Source: Taeniopygia guttata (taxonomy: Eukaryota; Chordata; Aves; Passeriformes; Estrildidae). Taken from it: a DNA stretch of 64,000 bases. Of the stretch, positions 46,655 through 58,737 are shown in pieces. The stretch's first letter is position 1. Each line of letters starts with the position of its first letter. The position numbers and the translations under genes were made by a program. The stretch spans positions 5,573,001 to 5,637,000 of the forward strand of contig NC_133043.1 of assembly GCF_048771995.1 (NCBI RefSeq), given 5' to 3'. The notes under the pieces are model-generated. The model did no database searches, had not been told where the DNA came from, and saw only the letters and a list, made by a program, of their open reading frames with translations.

Positions 46655-47235
46655 GTGTCAGTGTGCTGGTTTTCAGCTGCTTTTTTCTTCTGTTGAGATT
46701 GGGATTGAAGGTACTTGAGATGCTAGCTTGTGCTCAGACTCAGGTGTTTATTATTTCTTATATATTATTTCTTATCAATTATCTTATTATCTATTATCTA
46801 TTATATTATCTATTATCTATTCCTATCTATTTCTTATCTATTATTATCTATTATTTATTAACTACTGTTACAGTCTCACAGCAGTGAGTTTTGCAGTATT
46901 TCACTAACAAGGCACAAAATAGCTAACTATCTCTTGTTACGAGGTCTTTTAAGGCTAAACGATCTAATTAAGAAATGACACCTAAATTATTTTCACTTTT
47001 AACCTAATAACTAATCACGCAAAGTCCACAATGAGGACTTTTCTGCCCAATCACAAAACACCACCCAAACCCATGAAGAAGATAGAAGAAGAAGGTAAAG
47101 AAGAAGGAAGAAGAAGGTGAAGAAGAAGGAAGAAGAAGGTAAAGAAGAAGGAAGAAGAAGGTAAAGAAGAAGGAAGAAGAAGGTGAAGAATAAGGACCAG
47201 CCTCTGCCCTAAAACCTCCATCTTGCTTCATATTT
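46655..47235. mobile_element. LTR-like element with internal microsatellites
   Basis: A TTATCTATTA microsatellite (46,740-46,865) and a GAAGAAGGTAAAGAAGAAGG purine repeat (47,080-47,190) lie inside one AT-rich, LTR-like block. The block ends in AAACCTCCATCTTGCTTC, a motif type common in avian LTR ends. Non-coding. Confidence 0.45.
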
Positions 47236-47789
47236 ATTTCTATATTCTGTGTTCTGAGGGCGAGGCTCTGTGCACCAGGGTGCTCAGGCTGGCATCATGG
47301 CAAGCTCTGGTTCGGGGGCACAGTGGGGTGGGCAGTCATGGACAGCACCATCGCTCCCAGTGATGGTGCTCTTGGCATCTCCTGTGCCAAGCACAGACAC
47401 TGCCCTGGCTGCCAGGGAGGAGCTCAGCTCTGGGATGCTCTGGATGTGTGTGAGGACACATTCCCAGCCTCGTCGTGCGGTCAGAGAGGATAAAGAAAAT
47501 GAGGATGAAGTAAAAGCTCCCTGGGTGCTCCCTGGGAGGAGAGCATTTCCCTGCTTCCCTTCTGCAGGAAGGTGAATGAGCCAGCACAGCAGAGGCCATT
47601 CATAAAGTGGGTGTGGGCCGGGAGACCTCAGGAGGTCACGGTGCCCTGCCTCACCCCAGCCCGGGCTGGGCATGGTGGCAGGCACAGCCCCTTGGCCAGG
47701 ACCTGCTGGCAGGGATGGGCTTTGTCTTGCTCCAAGAGCAAATCCAGAGGTATTTTATCCTCTGTACATTTGTTTAAGGAAGTTTAAAA

Positions 47790-48130
47790 GCAAATTTGGC
47801 CCCTGCCTTTGAATCCTCGCTCCTATAAATTCAAACACCTTGGACAGAGCATGTCTGTGCAGTCTTACATGTGACATTTAGCTAAAACCACTTACAAACA
47901 ACTTGCATTACAAGTTTATTCATTCCCCACAGAATGTTGGCTCCGCTGAGTGTCTCACGAGCCATCTGCTGTGGGCGAGCTGCTTATCTTTGCTATCAGA
48001 GCCCTCTTCTAAATATTATGACCAAACAGAATTCCAAGAACAACATCCATCCCGCTGCACTGCAAATGCGCAAAGCCGATAAACTGTTTATGTATTACCA
48101 GCTAAAGAAGTTGGGTTTGTCTGGAAGGGT
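47790..48130. other. Candidate conserved non-coding element
   Basis: This is a long unique block with CATTACAAGTTTATTCATTC, GCTTATCTTTGCTATCAGAG and CCGATAAACTGTTTATG (GATA- and forkhead-like). Non-repetitive and AT-richer than the flanks. Enhancer status is inferred only. Confidence 0.3.
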
Positions 48131-48950
48131 TTGCAGGAGAAAGTCTCTTGGGGTGCTCAGAAAGAATGTGTTTTACAGGTGGTGCTGTGAGATGGGGAGG
48201 TCATCAGGGCTGCCCTTGGCCTGCCAGCCCTGCTTGAGCTGGTGGCACATGGTGACACAGGGATGGGGGCCCACCAAAACCAACAGCCCCTCCCCAAAAC
48301 TGAACCCAGAGCCTGAAAAGCTGTGGTGCAGCAGCACTTGAGCATCAGCTCCTTGCCCAAACACAGGGCAGAGTTGCTTGCCCATCCCCAGCAGTGGGGG
48401 AAGAGCTCCCAGGACTGATTCCTGGGACATCAGAGACTGCCTGTAGCTTCGGGGCTCTCCTGCCCACTCCTGCAGCTCCAGGGTAGCCCTGACCTGCCCT
48501 GCTGGGTCCCCTCAGCTTGGGAGGGACAGGCAGAGGAGCTGTGTAACCCCCCAGCCCGGGCCAGCAGCAGGGCCAGCTCACCCTGGCGCCTGGGCCAGTG
48601 CCCTGACTGCTGTGCCCCAGTGTAAATGATCTAAAGGCCTGTGAAATGCACCCAAAGTGTCCTTCCCAGCCCAATTTGGGTATCACAGGCTGTGTTTATT
48701 CTTCCACACTGGGCTCTGCTTGTTGCCTCTTGGTGTCAAGAAACCTTGGGACAAGGCCATGAGCAGAGGTCAGTGTGGGTTGGCGCAGTGGACCCCGGCC
48801 GTCCCAGCAGATGGAGAGTTTCTTTTCCCTGGGGGACTTCAGATTTAAGGACATTTTGTCTGCTGGCTGCCAGCGAGCACATCTCAGCGCCGGCGGGATG
48901 CTGCTGGCCCCAGCTGCCCTCTCCAGCTGGAGCAGGGCCAGCCCAGCAGC

Positions 48951-49195
48951 GTGGGGCACGGCCACCACAGCTCCTGTGGTCACCCCCAGGGTGGGGCACG
49001 GCCACCACAGCTCCTGTGGTCACCCCCGGGGTGGGGCACGGCCACCACAGCTCCTGTGGTCACCCCCGGGGTGGGGCACGGCCACCACAGCTCCTGTGGT
49101 CACCCCTGGCGTGGGGCACGGCCACCACAGCTCCTGTGGTCACCCCCGGGGTGGGGCACGGCCACCACAGCTCCTGTGGTCACCCCCAGGGCTGG
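48951..49195. repeat. 40-base hairpin-rich minisatellite, 6 copies
   Basis: Six copies are almost identical. Each holds the inverted repeat ACCACAG-CTC-CTGTGGT and a second one at the unit junction, CACCCC-C-GGGGTG. Every unit can therefore fold into two stems. Low divergence points to recent amplification. Confidence 0.95.
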
Positions 49196-49264
49196 GAGCG
49201 GCCAGGCAGGGTCTGTGGCACTGAACAGCAGCAGATGTGCCCGCTGCCAGCTGCTGTGTGCAGG

Positions 49265-49535
49265 GGTCTCCCAGAGCTCCAAAGAGCCACATATTGGGCA
49301 TTTTTCTGCCACATCCTCTCCTCAGCCACTCTCACCACAGGCAATATTTGTTTTTCCATGACTTCTGTCTATCAGAGAGGGTTTTTGCATCTCTGGGTCT
49401 CTTGTCCCGGTGTCATTCCCCAGGTTCCTCAGTCCCTTCAGCTATACTATCCTTGCACAATGCAGGTGTCCCTCCTCCTCCATCCTCTTCCTGCTCTGGC
49501 CTTGCTATGAAAAATTGACAAGTAAATTTTTATGA
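49265..49535 (+). repeat. Direct duplication, copy 1
   Basis: This is about 90% identical to 50,532-50,800. Shared landmarks are CAGAGCTCCAAAGAGCCACA and CTTGCTATGAAAAATTGAC. The copies lie 1.27 kb apart in the same orientation. Each is preceded by GTCTCCCAGAGCTCC. Confidence 0.9.
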
Positions 49536-50312
49536 AATGTGTGCAGTTTTAGGAGTGTGGGGAGAGAGGAGCTGTGGCTGGGGTGGAGAGCTGGTGGTCT
49601 CAGTAAAGCCCAAGGCATCAAAACCCCTGGAGAGGTGAAACAGGGCAGCTGTAGGGAGCCAAACTGGGTCCATCTGGAGCTTCCCTGGAGGCAACCACGT
49701 ATTGCCAACCCACCTGCTGCTGGAGCAGGCACTCACCCTGCCCTGCCCAGACCCTCTGAACACCCTGCCCCAGGGAGAGGCTGTCCTTTGCCAGGCTCCC
49801 TGCCATCAGGCTGGAGATGTTCCCCGCAGCAGACCTCCAGCACACAAAGGCACTCCTTGTCCTGGAGCTTCAGCCTGGCTCCGAGCCTCATCCTTCTGCA
49901 TATCTTGTATATATGAAGCAACTCCTTTTGCATAAAGATATGGAGTTTATTAGGAGCCATTGGAGCTTAGGAGCTGTCAGGAGTGGAAGTCAATTCTGTT
50001 TCTGACACGCAAAGAGCCTTTTATAGGCTGGAATGGGCACGGTACCCGGGCGGGTGCCTCTCCCTTGGCGCTCACTCACCCCTTCCCAGGCACCAGCGCT
50101 GCCTGGAGCCTGATTCTCACCCTGCCCCTGCTTTGGGTCCAGTCCCCATCCCTGCCGTGAGAGATAACGCCACAATCCAAGGAATCTCTTGAGCTGAACT
50201 CATTTAAACACACCCACAGGCAGACTGGGCTCCCCCAGGCTTTCCTTCTCCCCAAGACGCTGATTAACCCTTGTCTCCTCTCCTGGAAGCTCAAGGAGGT
50301 GACAGGAACCTC

Positions 50313-50431
50313 TGAGCTTCAGGAGCACTGACCCCTGAGCTTCAGGAGCACTGACCCCCTAAACTTCAGGAGCACTGACCCCCTAAACTTCAGGAGCACT
50401 GACCCCTAAACTTCAGGAGCACTGACCCTCT
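50313..50431. repeat. 23/24-base minisatellite, 5 copies
   Basis: The units are AAACTTCAGGAGCACTGACC plus CCCT. The first two copies start GAGC instead of AAAC. The array sits between the two halves of the 270-base direct duplication. Confidence 0.93.
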
Positions 50432-50531
50432 GCCTATTCTTCCCTGAAACTCCAGGGCTGCAGGAGCAGCTCCTCTGCTGAGGCTCCTGTCAGACCTGCC
50501 AAGGTTTTCACATCCCCTTGGCTGCTCCAGA

Positions 50532-50800
50532 GTCTCCCAGAGCTCCAAAGAGCCACATATTGGGCATTTTTCTGCCACATCCTCTCCTCAGCCGCTCTCA
50601 CCACTGGCAATATTTGGTTTTCCGTTACTTCTGTCCATCAGAGAAGGTTTTTGAATCTCTGGGTCTCTTGTCCTGGTGTCATTCCCCAGGCTCCTCAGTT
50701 CCTCCAGCTCCACTATGTCCCTGCACAATGCAGGTGTCCCTTCTCCTCCATCCTCTTCCTGCTCTGGCCTTGCTATGAAAAATTGACTTTTTATGAATTT
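50532..50800 (+). repeat. Direct duplication, copy 2
   Basis: This is the partner of 49,265-49,535. The copy lacks a short AAGTAAATTTTT segment near its end. Such pairs may be old LTRs or a local tandem duplication. The 1 kb between them has no retroviral coding sequence. From 50,800 to 51,880 I see no feature. Confidence 0.9.
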
Positions 50801-51929
50801 TCTGATCAGAAGATTCCTTTCCTGGCCTGTGTCCAGGCCCCTCCTGGGGAACACCCGAGGCTGCTCTGTTTTTCCAGAAGCACTGGTCACGAGTTTCAGT
50901 GTGACTTTCATCCAGGAGCAGTTTGGGCATGGAGCTCGCTCAGGCCCAGGGTCCCGAGCTCAGCTTCCCCTCTGGATGCAGGTGTGCTCCAGCTCCTGGC
51001 TGCTGCAGATGATCTGTCACCTCCTCCCAGCTGCTGCAGGGAGCAGCATCCAGCCATGTCCTCCAAGCCCTGGGAAAGACTCGGAACTTTTGAAATCTGA
51101 AAAGTGGGAGAACGACCCCAAAGGAAGAGTCTTGAATTGTTTTCAGGACTATCTCAAAGGAAGGTGCCTTCTACCAGTGTTCAAAGCTTCAGCTGGGGTG
51201 CATGTCCCCCGTCCCTCCCCTGCAGTGGCTGCAGTTCCTGCTCCAGGCACGTGCCGTGTCCCACCCTGACTCTCTGCAAGCACTGTTCCCTCCAGGACAG
51301 TTCCTGCATGCTACAGCATCCCAAGGGAGCCTTAGGGACAGAGCTCAGTGACCATGTGTCACCCTGAAGCCTTTGCTGAGCAGAGAAGGCCCCGTGAGCT
51401 AAAACCCTCTGCCAAAACCCCAAGCAGATCCTGCTGCACGCTGCTCCTCGGGGACAGAGCCCTCCGAGCGCTGCGCCGTGGGCGGTGGGAGACTCCAGCA
51501 GAGCTGGAGACACGTCGCTGGGAATCTCACTCATTTGTAGCTCATTCCAGTTGCACAGCTGTCTCCTTTAAACAAAGTTTACTCAGTGTTGCTTAATGCT
51601 GCAGCCGTGCCTGTGCCAGGAGAACGCTCAGCTGCAGCGTGTGCGACCGCTACCCACCGAGCCCCTCGGGGGATGCTGCTGATCCCACAGGGCTCGGCCA
51701 AGGACGGGGTTTGGAGCTCCATGGAGCTCTTGGGGACTTTGGCCCAGCTGTCCCACCACTGAGAGGGCTGGCTTGCCCAGCTTGCCCTGGGCTTTCCACA
51801 GAGACACCTCCTTGTGGCATTCACATGCCCTCTGAACAGAGAGAGGCTGAGCTTTCACAGGATTTTTCCCGAGAGGAGCTGTGAGAGAAGCAGAGAAAAG
51901 AGAATCAAAACAACTCTTATCTCATTCCC

Positions 51930-52140
51930 TGTTCGTGCCCATGTAGAATGTGGTATAGAAATTGCTTACCCAAAGTGATTGCTTGATTAGATTCTGGCAA
52001 GAGTGTTTTAGATTCATTGAACAATTGGATCCACAGCTGTGTCAGGACTCTCAAGCAGAGAATCACAAGTTTTGTTAGTTAGTTAGTGATATAGTTAGTC
52101 AGTGACAGTTCTTGTTAGAGTAATATAGTTACAATACCGC
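51930..52140 (+). mobile_element. LTR-like element, diverged family A relative
   Basis: AGTGATTGCTTGATTAGATT and CTGGCAAGAGTGTTTTAGAT correspond to the minus strand of the family A copies at 22.5 and 41.9 kb. Diverged and partial. An AT-rich microsatellite (ATATATAGATATAT type) follows at 52,320-52,390. The interval 52,400-53,140 holds nothing recognised. Confidence 0.5.
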
Positions 52141-53139
52141 CTCACCCCATCCAAGCCCTTTATTTCAGCCCTGCTCACATCCTTTTATTGTATGAGGAAA
52201 CATCAGAGCAAAACAATGCATGCAGTGCAGAAGGAACTGATAGCAGTTAGAAATTACTCAGATAATATACACAATCCATAACACATGCGAAATTATACAA
52301 TTATCAAGTACTATAACGCTGGCATATATAGTTATAGATATATGTATATAACATATGCATATATATAGATATATAGATATACATATATAACTTGGAAGTG
52401 GTGAGAGGGGACCAGGAGGGGACAGAGCTGTCCTGAACCCACCAGGCTGCAGGTCCTGAGCTCTCAGGGCTGCCTTGCTCCATGTCCCATTTTCAGGGCA
52501 CTGGGGTCCACCCTGACCCCATTTTGGTCCGTGGCACAAGGAAGAGCCAGCACCAGGCTGGGACTTAAAATCTGGCAATATCCAGAGGAAGAAATTGGCC
52601 TGGGCTGTGCCTCATTGCCCCAGTAACTAAAAGGAGTGCTCTGAAAACTTCAGGAAAGCATGCTGGGTGCCCACACCATCAGGGATGCATGTGAGCCCTG
52701 CTCCTGAGGCCCCAAGGTGCTACTGAAGCTTCCCAGGAGCCCAGGAGGGGAGGCTTTAGGATATATTCCTGTAGGATCCTGCCAATGTCTCCAGACAAGC
52801 TGTTCATAAGCGTTTTTGGACACTGAGCTCCCCATCAGGCCGTGCCAGGGCTGCCTCCCTCTGTCCCAGTGATGGTGGGAGTGCTGCACAGAGCAGCAGC
52901 CAGCAGATTTATGGCCTCAGTGTCTAGAGCAGCTCTGCCCTGCCTGGGAGGACAGGTACATCCTCCTGAAAGGCAGGAGGCCTTCTGGCCCTTCAGCTCA
53001 GAGCCAAGCAGAGGGAATGTGCCAAAAAGCACACTGCAGCATCCCCCTGGGACATGGGGGGGTTGTCCATCAGGTCACCCTGCTGTGCTGCCTGCTGGGG
53101 ACAGCAGGGTCCGCCGCCTGCTGAAATTTCCCCCTCTGC

Positions 53140-53655
53140 AGCACAGGGGTGGGATCCTGGCCCTGGGAACGGGTCTGCAGGGAGACTTTTGGGCACTGGA
53201 ATTATCTGCCCAGGGAGGTGCTGGAGTCACTGTCCCTGGACGTGTTAAAAAAAAAGCCTGGACGTGGCACTCGGTTCAAGGAGGTCAGGTTGGACTCGAG
53301 CATCCCAAAGGTCTTTTCCAGGCTGGCTCAGATTCTGGGGTTCTGTTGTTCTGTGGTTCTGGGATTCTGTGGTTCTGGGATATTCTGTATTTCTGTGGTT
53401 CTGGGATTCCGTGATTCTGTGATTCTGCATTTCTGTGGTTCTGGGATTCTGTGGTTCTGAGATTCTGTGGTTCTGGGATTCTGTGTTTCTGCGATTCTGT
53501 GGTTCTGTGATCCTGTGATTCCATGGTTCTGTAATCCTGTGATTCTGTGGTTCTGGGATTCTGTGGTTCTGGGTTTCTGGGATGTTCTGCATTTCTGTGG
53601 TTGGGATCCTGTGTTTCTGTGATTCCGTGGTTTCGTGGTTCTGTGGTTCTGTGGT
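53140..53655 (+). mobile_element. CR1 3' fragment with hugely expanded tail microsatellite
   Basis: CR1 3' sequence (CTGCCCAGGGAGGTGCTGGA, then TCAAGGAGGTCAGGTTGGAC) runs to about 53,335. It is followed by roughly 320 bases of 7-10-base units of the type TTCTGTGGTTCTGGGA. CR1 elements normally end in two to four copies of ATTCTRTG, so the tail has been amplified many-fold. Confidence 0.88.
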
Positions 53656-54190
53656 AATTAAGTGGGGGTTCTCAGGCAAAAATATGGGCGCAGGAATAAC
53701 AGTTCTTTATTAGGGAAGAAAACAAAAAGATAAAATAAACAATGCAGTGAACCAAAACAACACTGACAGAGTCAGAACACAACCTGACACCCTGTTGGAC
53801 AGGGTGTTGTCAGCAGTCCAGGTGGAATTGTGGCTGCAGTGCTCCAGGAGTGTCAGGTGTGGCTCTGTTGGAGCAGTGATCCTGTAGAAAAAGGGTGCAG
53901 TCTTCCTGCAGTGGAAGGGGCAGCTGTTCCTCCAGGAAATCAGTGCAGGAAAAGCCGGGCTGGTGTCCCAAAAACCCAGATTATATCCAGGTAGGAATGC
54001 TTGGCTCCTCCCTCTGGGCAGAGCACCTCACAATGGGATGTTACAGTTCTTATCAGTCCCAGTGACATTCAATAGCCCCTTATCGGCAGATGTCTCCCTT
54101 GAGAGAGGATTGGTCTGTGGAAGCGATAAAGAAAACTGCCCAAATAAGAGAAGCCACGCCTCTAACAGAGGCAATTGAGTACATCTTGCT
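53655..54190 (-). mobile_element. Probable solo LTR abutting the CR1 tail
   Basis: On the minus strand it has GATATAATCTGGG (TATA-like, near 53,978) and AATAAAGAACTG (poly(A)-like, near 53,712), then TATTTTTGCCTGAGAACCCC at its end. Spacing fits U3-R-U5. It starts exactly where the CR1 microsatellite ends, suggesting insertion there. Confidence 0.55.
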
Positions 54191-54573
54191 GTGCAATCTC
54201 GGACAGGGCCAGCTCAGAGGGGACAGGCCCTGCTGCAGCCAGGCTGTCCCTGCCCACTGGGTGGTGACAGATGCAGGAGCGCCAGGGTTGGTGTCTGGGG
54301 TGGGCAGTGATGCAGTTTTGCAGCTCACTTCCTCATTTTTGCCATTTTTCAGGGAATTTGTCACAGGTGGCAGCACCTTTGGGTGTCACCGTGAAGATCT
54401 GTGCACGTGCCCGGTGATAAACACACAGATGTGAATATGAGGGAAAATGTAAATATATACATTAGTTTTCCACAATTAAGAGATGTTTTAGAGTAGAAAA
54501 ATTTCCATTTTTGGCGTAGGAACATCAATTTTATAAATAAAAAGATTTAAATAAACATTAGCATGGCTACATC

Positions 54574-54620
54574 AACACACACACACACACACAGACACAC
54601 ACACACTCTCACTCTCACAA
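54574..54620. repeat. (CA)n microsatellite
   Basis: About 22 CA units interrupted once by CAGA. It is followed by an AT-rich unique block to about 54,790 (TTATGATGTCATCC near 54,709) that may be a conserved element. Confidence 0.95.
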
Positions 54621-55189
54621 GTGCACTTTAAATAGGCTCCCACACTGTAATTTTAAATAGTACAAAACAAATGAATTCTCCAAATATTGTTTAAACTGGC
54701 ACGGGAGGTTATGATGTCATCCCTGCAATAATCACAAACTTGTTTTCCTGTAATGAATATGATCTTTTTTCCCATTAACAGTTTATTAGGGCTTTTGGTG
54801 GGTGCAAGGCCAGCCCCGGGCTGTGGCTGCCTTTGATGCCTGCAGGCTCCATCCTTACACTGCTCTCAAATTGGATTTTCTCATCCTTTTTCTCCTGGGA
54901 AATGAGGCTCAGCGCCCAGCTTGGGAGGAATTCTGCACCTTGGTGGGGCTCTGCCTCTGGTGGGAGCAGGATGGGGCAGGGGCAGGAAGGATGGCGTGCA
55001 GAGGGAGCTGGGCTTGTGCTCGCCATCCCCTCAGCCAGAGCTGGTCAGGAGGAGCCCAGCCCAGCCTGTGTCACCTCCCTGAGCCAAGGTGTCACCAGGC
55101 AAGGTGTGGCACAGCTGAGGTGTCGGTGTGTCCTGGGGGAGCATCCCAGGAGCTCTGGGACGCTCTGACACCTCTGCTGCCCCTTCCCC

Positions 55190-55440
55190 AGGGACAGAAG
55201 AGTCAAGCTGACAGAGATGGGATTTTGGGAATTAGGAATTGTTCCCTGGCAGGGTGGGCAGGCCCTGGCACAGGGTGCCCAGAGCAGCACCAGATCCAGC
55301 TGTGGCTGCCCCTGGCCTTGGACACTGCCAGGAGCAGCCTGGGACAGTGGGAGGTGCCCCTGCCATGGCAGGGGTGGCACTGGGTGGCCTTTGAGGTCCC
55401 TTCCAACCCAAACCAGTCTGGTTCTCCCTGAGGTGCTCAT
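55190..55440 (+). mobile_element. CR1 LINE 3' fragment
   Basis: Typical late CR1 order is present: CCTGGCACAGGGTGCCCAGA, GTGGCTGCCCCTGGC, CAGCCTGGGACAGTGGGAGG, then TTTGAGGTCCCTTCCAACCC. A second, shorter plus-strand CR1 end lies at about 55,585-55,735, with CCCTTCCAACCCAGCCC and GATTCCAGG. Confidence 0.9.
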
Positions 55441-55584
55441 CAGTGGATTTTCTGCTGGGTGCCCTGCTGGGACAGCACCCGTGTCCCTGCACCTCCTGCA
55501 GCTGGGAGTGACCACGGCACCGAGCTGGAGGCACCCAGGGACTGGCACATGCCACACTCACTGGCATCTTCTACCCCTGGAACC

Positions 55585-55735
55585 CTGGCAGTGCCCAAGC
55601 CAGGCTGGACAAGGCTGGGAGCAGCCTGGGACAGTGGAAGTTATCCCAGCCATGGCAGGGAGGGGTGGAATGAGATGAGCTTTGAATTCCCTTCCAACCC
55701 AGCCCTTTCTGTGATTCCAGGACAATTCCATGATT
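55585..55735 (+). mobile_element. CR1 LINE 3'-end fragment, second copy
   Basis: GGGAGCAGCCTGGGACAGTG and TGAATTCCCTTCCAACCCAG place it at the very 3' end of CR1. It is a separate insertion or duplicate 150 bases after the previous copy. From 55,735 to 56,780 the sequence is unique, including an AT-rich block at 56,130-56,260. Confidence 0.85.
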
Positions 55736-56786
55736 TCCCAGCCCGCCAGGGCTGGCTGCCTCCTGCCCAGCACACGTGGCTGCTCCTGCAGCGCTGTTCA
55801 TTCACACCAGCACCAGGACACGGTGTTTCTCAATGACTTAGAATAATATTTGGAAAAATCCATCTTAAGTATATTAGTCCACTAAGCCTTTAAGTCTTCA
55901 CAAGGGCCTTAATTCCAAGGAGGCTGGTGCATGCCTGTGCCAAGGATTTTGCAAGGCAGTGACACAGAGGCAGCCGGGCTTGTTCCACGCCCCATCCTGC
56001 AGCCTCCACAATGGTTAACAAATGTCTTACTGCTGCAAATCTGTTTCTGCTTAGCTGGGAAGCGGTGGGGTTCTGAACCCTGCTTTGTAGCACCCTGCTG
56101 GCAGCTTTTGTCATTCCCAGGCTTGGCATATTATTGGAACTATTAAATGATGTTGCATTGCCTCATTGTATTTAGATTTTAAACATATTTGTAGGGCTTT
56201 GAAAAAAAAATTGTTCTCATTATTAAAGCAATGTACCAAATACCTTCTAGTAAATAATCTGTCCCAGAAGAGCTGGGCTGGAGAGCAATAAACCAGAAAA
56301 AGGGAAGGGAAAAAAACTAGTCTGGAAGTTCGAGGGATGTAGAGCCAGGAGGAATGAGAAGTGGGAAAGCACGGGATGATGCAGCTGCACTCCCTGTGAG
56401 CTTCTGTTCGCAGGCATGGCCACCCAGCCCGGGGCCCAGGCAGGGCAGAGCCAGTGCCAGAGAGGGGCTGGGAGCAGTGGGCTGTGCCCTGTGCCACTGG
56501 TGAGACAGCCACGATGCCCAGAGCAACACCACACAACTTCAGACAGCTGCAACCCACACAGAATAACACCACACCTCTCCAGAAGGCTGCAAGCGTCTGC
56601 CCTTGCTGTTCTTTCCCCACCCTTTTACATCCTGATGTCCCTGCACTGCCCCGTGTGCCCTCTGCTCCCTTGGGTGGCTGCTCAGCACCCCTGGGCACTC
56701 CCTGGCTCATTGCTGCCAGTGCTGCTCACCTGCTTTTCACAGCTGGAACATCTGGGGATGGGGCTGGGCCACAGCCCCACTGCCAG

Positions 56787-56955
56787 GGACACAAACTGTG
56801 CCACACACAGCCCAGGGACACAAACTGTGCCACACACAGCCCCAGTGACACAAACTGTGCCACACACAGCCCAGGGACACAAACTGTGCCACACACAGCC
56901 CAGGGACACAAACTGTGTGCCACACACAGCCCCTGTGCCAGTGACACAAACTTGT
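56787..56955. repeat. 29/30-base minisatellite, 6 copies
   Basis: The units read GACACAAACTGTGCCACACA plus CAGCCCAGG, with GT or CAGT variants. The array lies inside a 474-codon open frame (56,416-57,840) that I reject as a gene. Confidence 0.93.
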
Positions 56956-57409
56956 GCCCAAATGCCCCTGCCTGTGGCCCTGCTGGGACAGCCAGGCTGG
57001 TGGCACACAGGGTTTGGCAGCAGGGGAGGCACACAGAGCTCAGGTGTCCCTGCAGGTGCTGGGGAGGCAGGAGAGAGGACACTCAGCACTCTGCTGCCTT
57101 TGCTCCTCCATTCCCCCATCCTACCAGGGCAGAAAACAGCAGCAGAAGCCTTTGATTTACCAGGCTGTCTGAAACCAGCATCAGGGCCAAGCTGCCTGCC
57201 CACCTGCACATCTCTCTGTGGGGATGGAGATGGAGCCACCAGTGCCTGGAAAACCAGCTCAGCCAGGTCATTCTGGCAAACCTCTCCTGCCACTGGCACC
57301 ACCTGCTTCACCCAGCCTGGCAAAACTCTCCTGCAGAGGTTTGTCCACAGTCTGGCTGATTCCCTGAACTTGCACCTGCTGGCAAGCGTTTGTCTCCATG
57401 CATCCCATC

Positions 57410-57580
57410 AGAGCAGAGCCCCAAATTCAGAGTTCAGTGCCACCCAGACTCCAGCAGAGCCCCAAATTCAGAATTCGGCATCCCCAGACTCCAGCAGAGC
57501 TCCAAATTCAGAATTCAGCATCCCCAGGCTCCAGCAGAGCCCCAAATTCAGAATTCAGCATCCCCAGGCTCCAGCAGTGC
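57410..57580. repeat. 40-base minisatellite, 4 copies
   Basis: The units are CCCCAAATTCAGAATTCAGC plus ATCCCCAGGCTCCAGCAGAG. It is unrelated to the 56.8 kb array. From 57,580 to 58,730 no feature is seen. Confidence 0.93.
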
Positions 57581-58737
57581 CACAGCCTCAGCACTGGAGC
57601 AGCAGGACTCTGACTGACAGCACAGCCTGGGCCAAGGATACATTAGGTCAATCTTCTGGAAGCTGGGAAAGCACCAAAAAGCAAACAGAACCAAAACAAC
57701 AACAGCACAACAAAAAGCCAGGAAGAAAGGAAAATAGCTGTGATGCTGTTGTGATGTCTGTGCATGAGTATTTTTGCAGGGAAGGAATGCAGATGCATTT
57801 TTGCTGGGTTACAGCACAGCTCTCCACAGAGCAGCAGTGATGCACTGTAAACAGACCATGCTAAAACACATAGTTCTCTCTAGATCTTTCTGCAGCATTT
57901 TCTCTAAATAGTTATTTTGTAATAGGCATTTTATTTGCTTTGCTGAGTCCCTAAATAGCATGAGCCCGAGTTCAGGAACATGCATGTTCTGGCGTTTATT
58001 TTAAAGCTCTCTTTATTTAGCAAATATTGTGCCAGGAGATGCCCCCTGCCCACTGTGTCCACTGCCCAGTTGGGGTCCCTGATGCCCTGCAGAGCCCCAG
58101 GGCAGCCCCCTCCCCACAAAACCATCTCCCCTCAGCCACAGGGGAAGGCAGGAGCAGAGCTGGTGTCTCTGTGCTGTGGGACCAGCAAAGAAAGGCTCTC
58201 CAGGCAGACTTTTCCTCCTGCAGTGACAGGAAAGGGGCACAGGGTGGGAAAAGCAGGCACGTTAGAGCCCAAACTCTTGGGGATTGTTTCACAGAGCAGA
58301 GGAGGCAAAGCCAAATTCCCTGCTCTGCTGCCCCACTGCACCCCACAGCCAGGGAAGGCAGCCAAGGGCGTTTCCCTCTGGATTATTCTGGAGGAAACGG
58401 GGCCTTTCAGGTGCCTGATCTGCATCCAAATCCAGGTGTTTCAGTTCCAGAGACAGCAGCTGCAGGTGAGCAGCACAGCCAGTGCCAGGCAGCTGGAGGA
58501 GCTCTGGAATCTCCCTCTCAGCTCTCAGGAGAGGGAGCACGATGGAGTCCAGGTCTGGAGGTGGGACAGAGCCAGAGGGAGCCCCTGTGTCAGTGCTGAA
58601 CCTTCCAGCGCAGAGGTTTGGACATGGCCCAAGCTCTCCTGCCTGCCTGGGGCACAGCAAAGGCACTTCTGTGCTGAGAAACAACAACAATCCTACAGCA
58701 ATCAGTAGGATTTTTCTATTTCTCCCCAAGATTACTC

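Noticed and set aside
48951..49195. CRISPR-like regular array
   Set aside because: The 40-base units are contiguous with no unique spacers, and the genome is that of a vertebrate.
56416..57840. 474-codon open frame, the longest in the window
   Set aside because: It crosses two unrelated minisatellites, has low-complexity Ser/Pro/His/Thr composition, no recognisable domain and no supporting splice structure.
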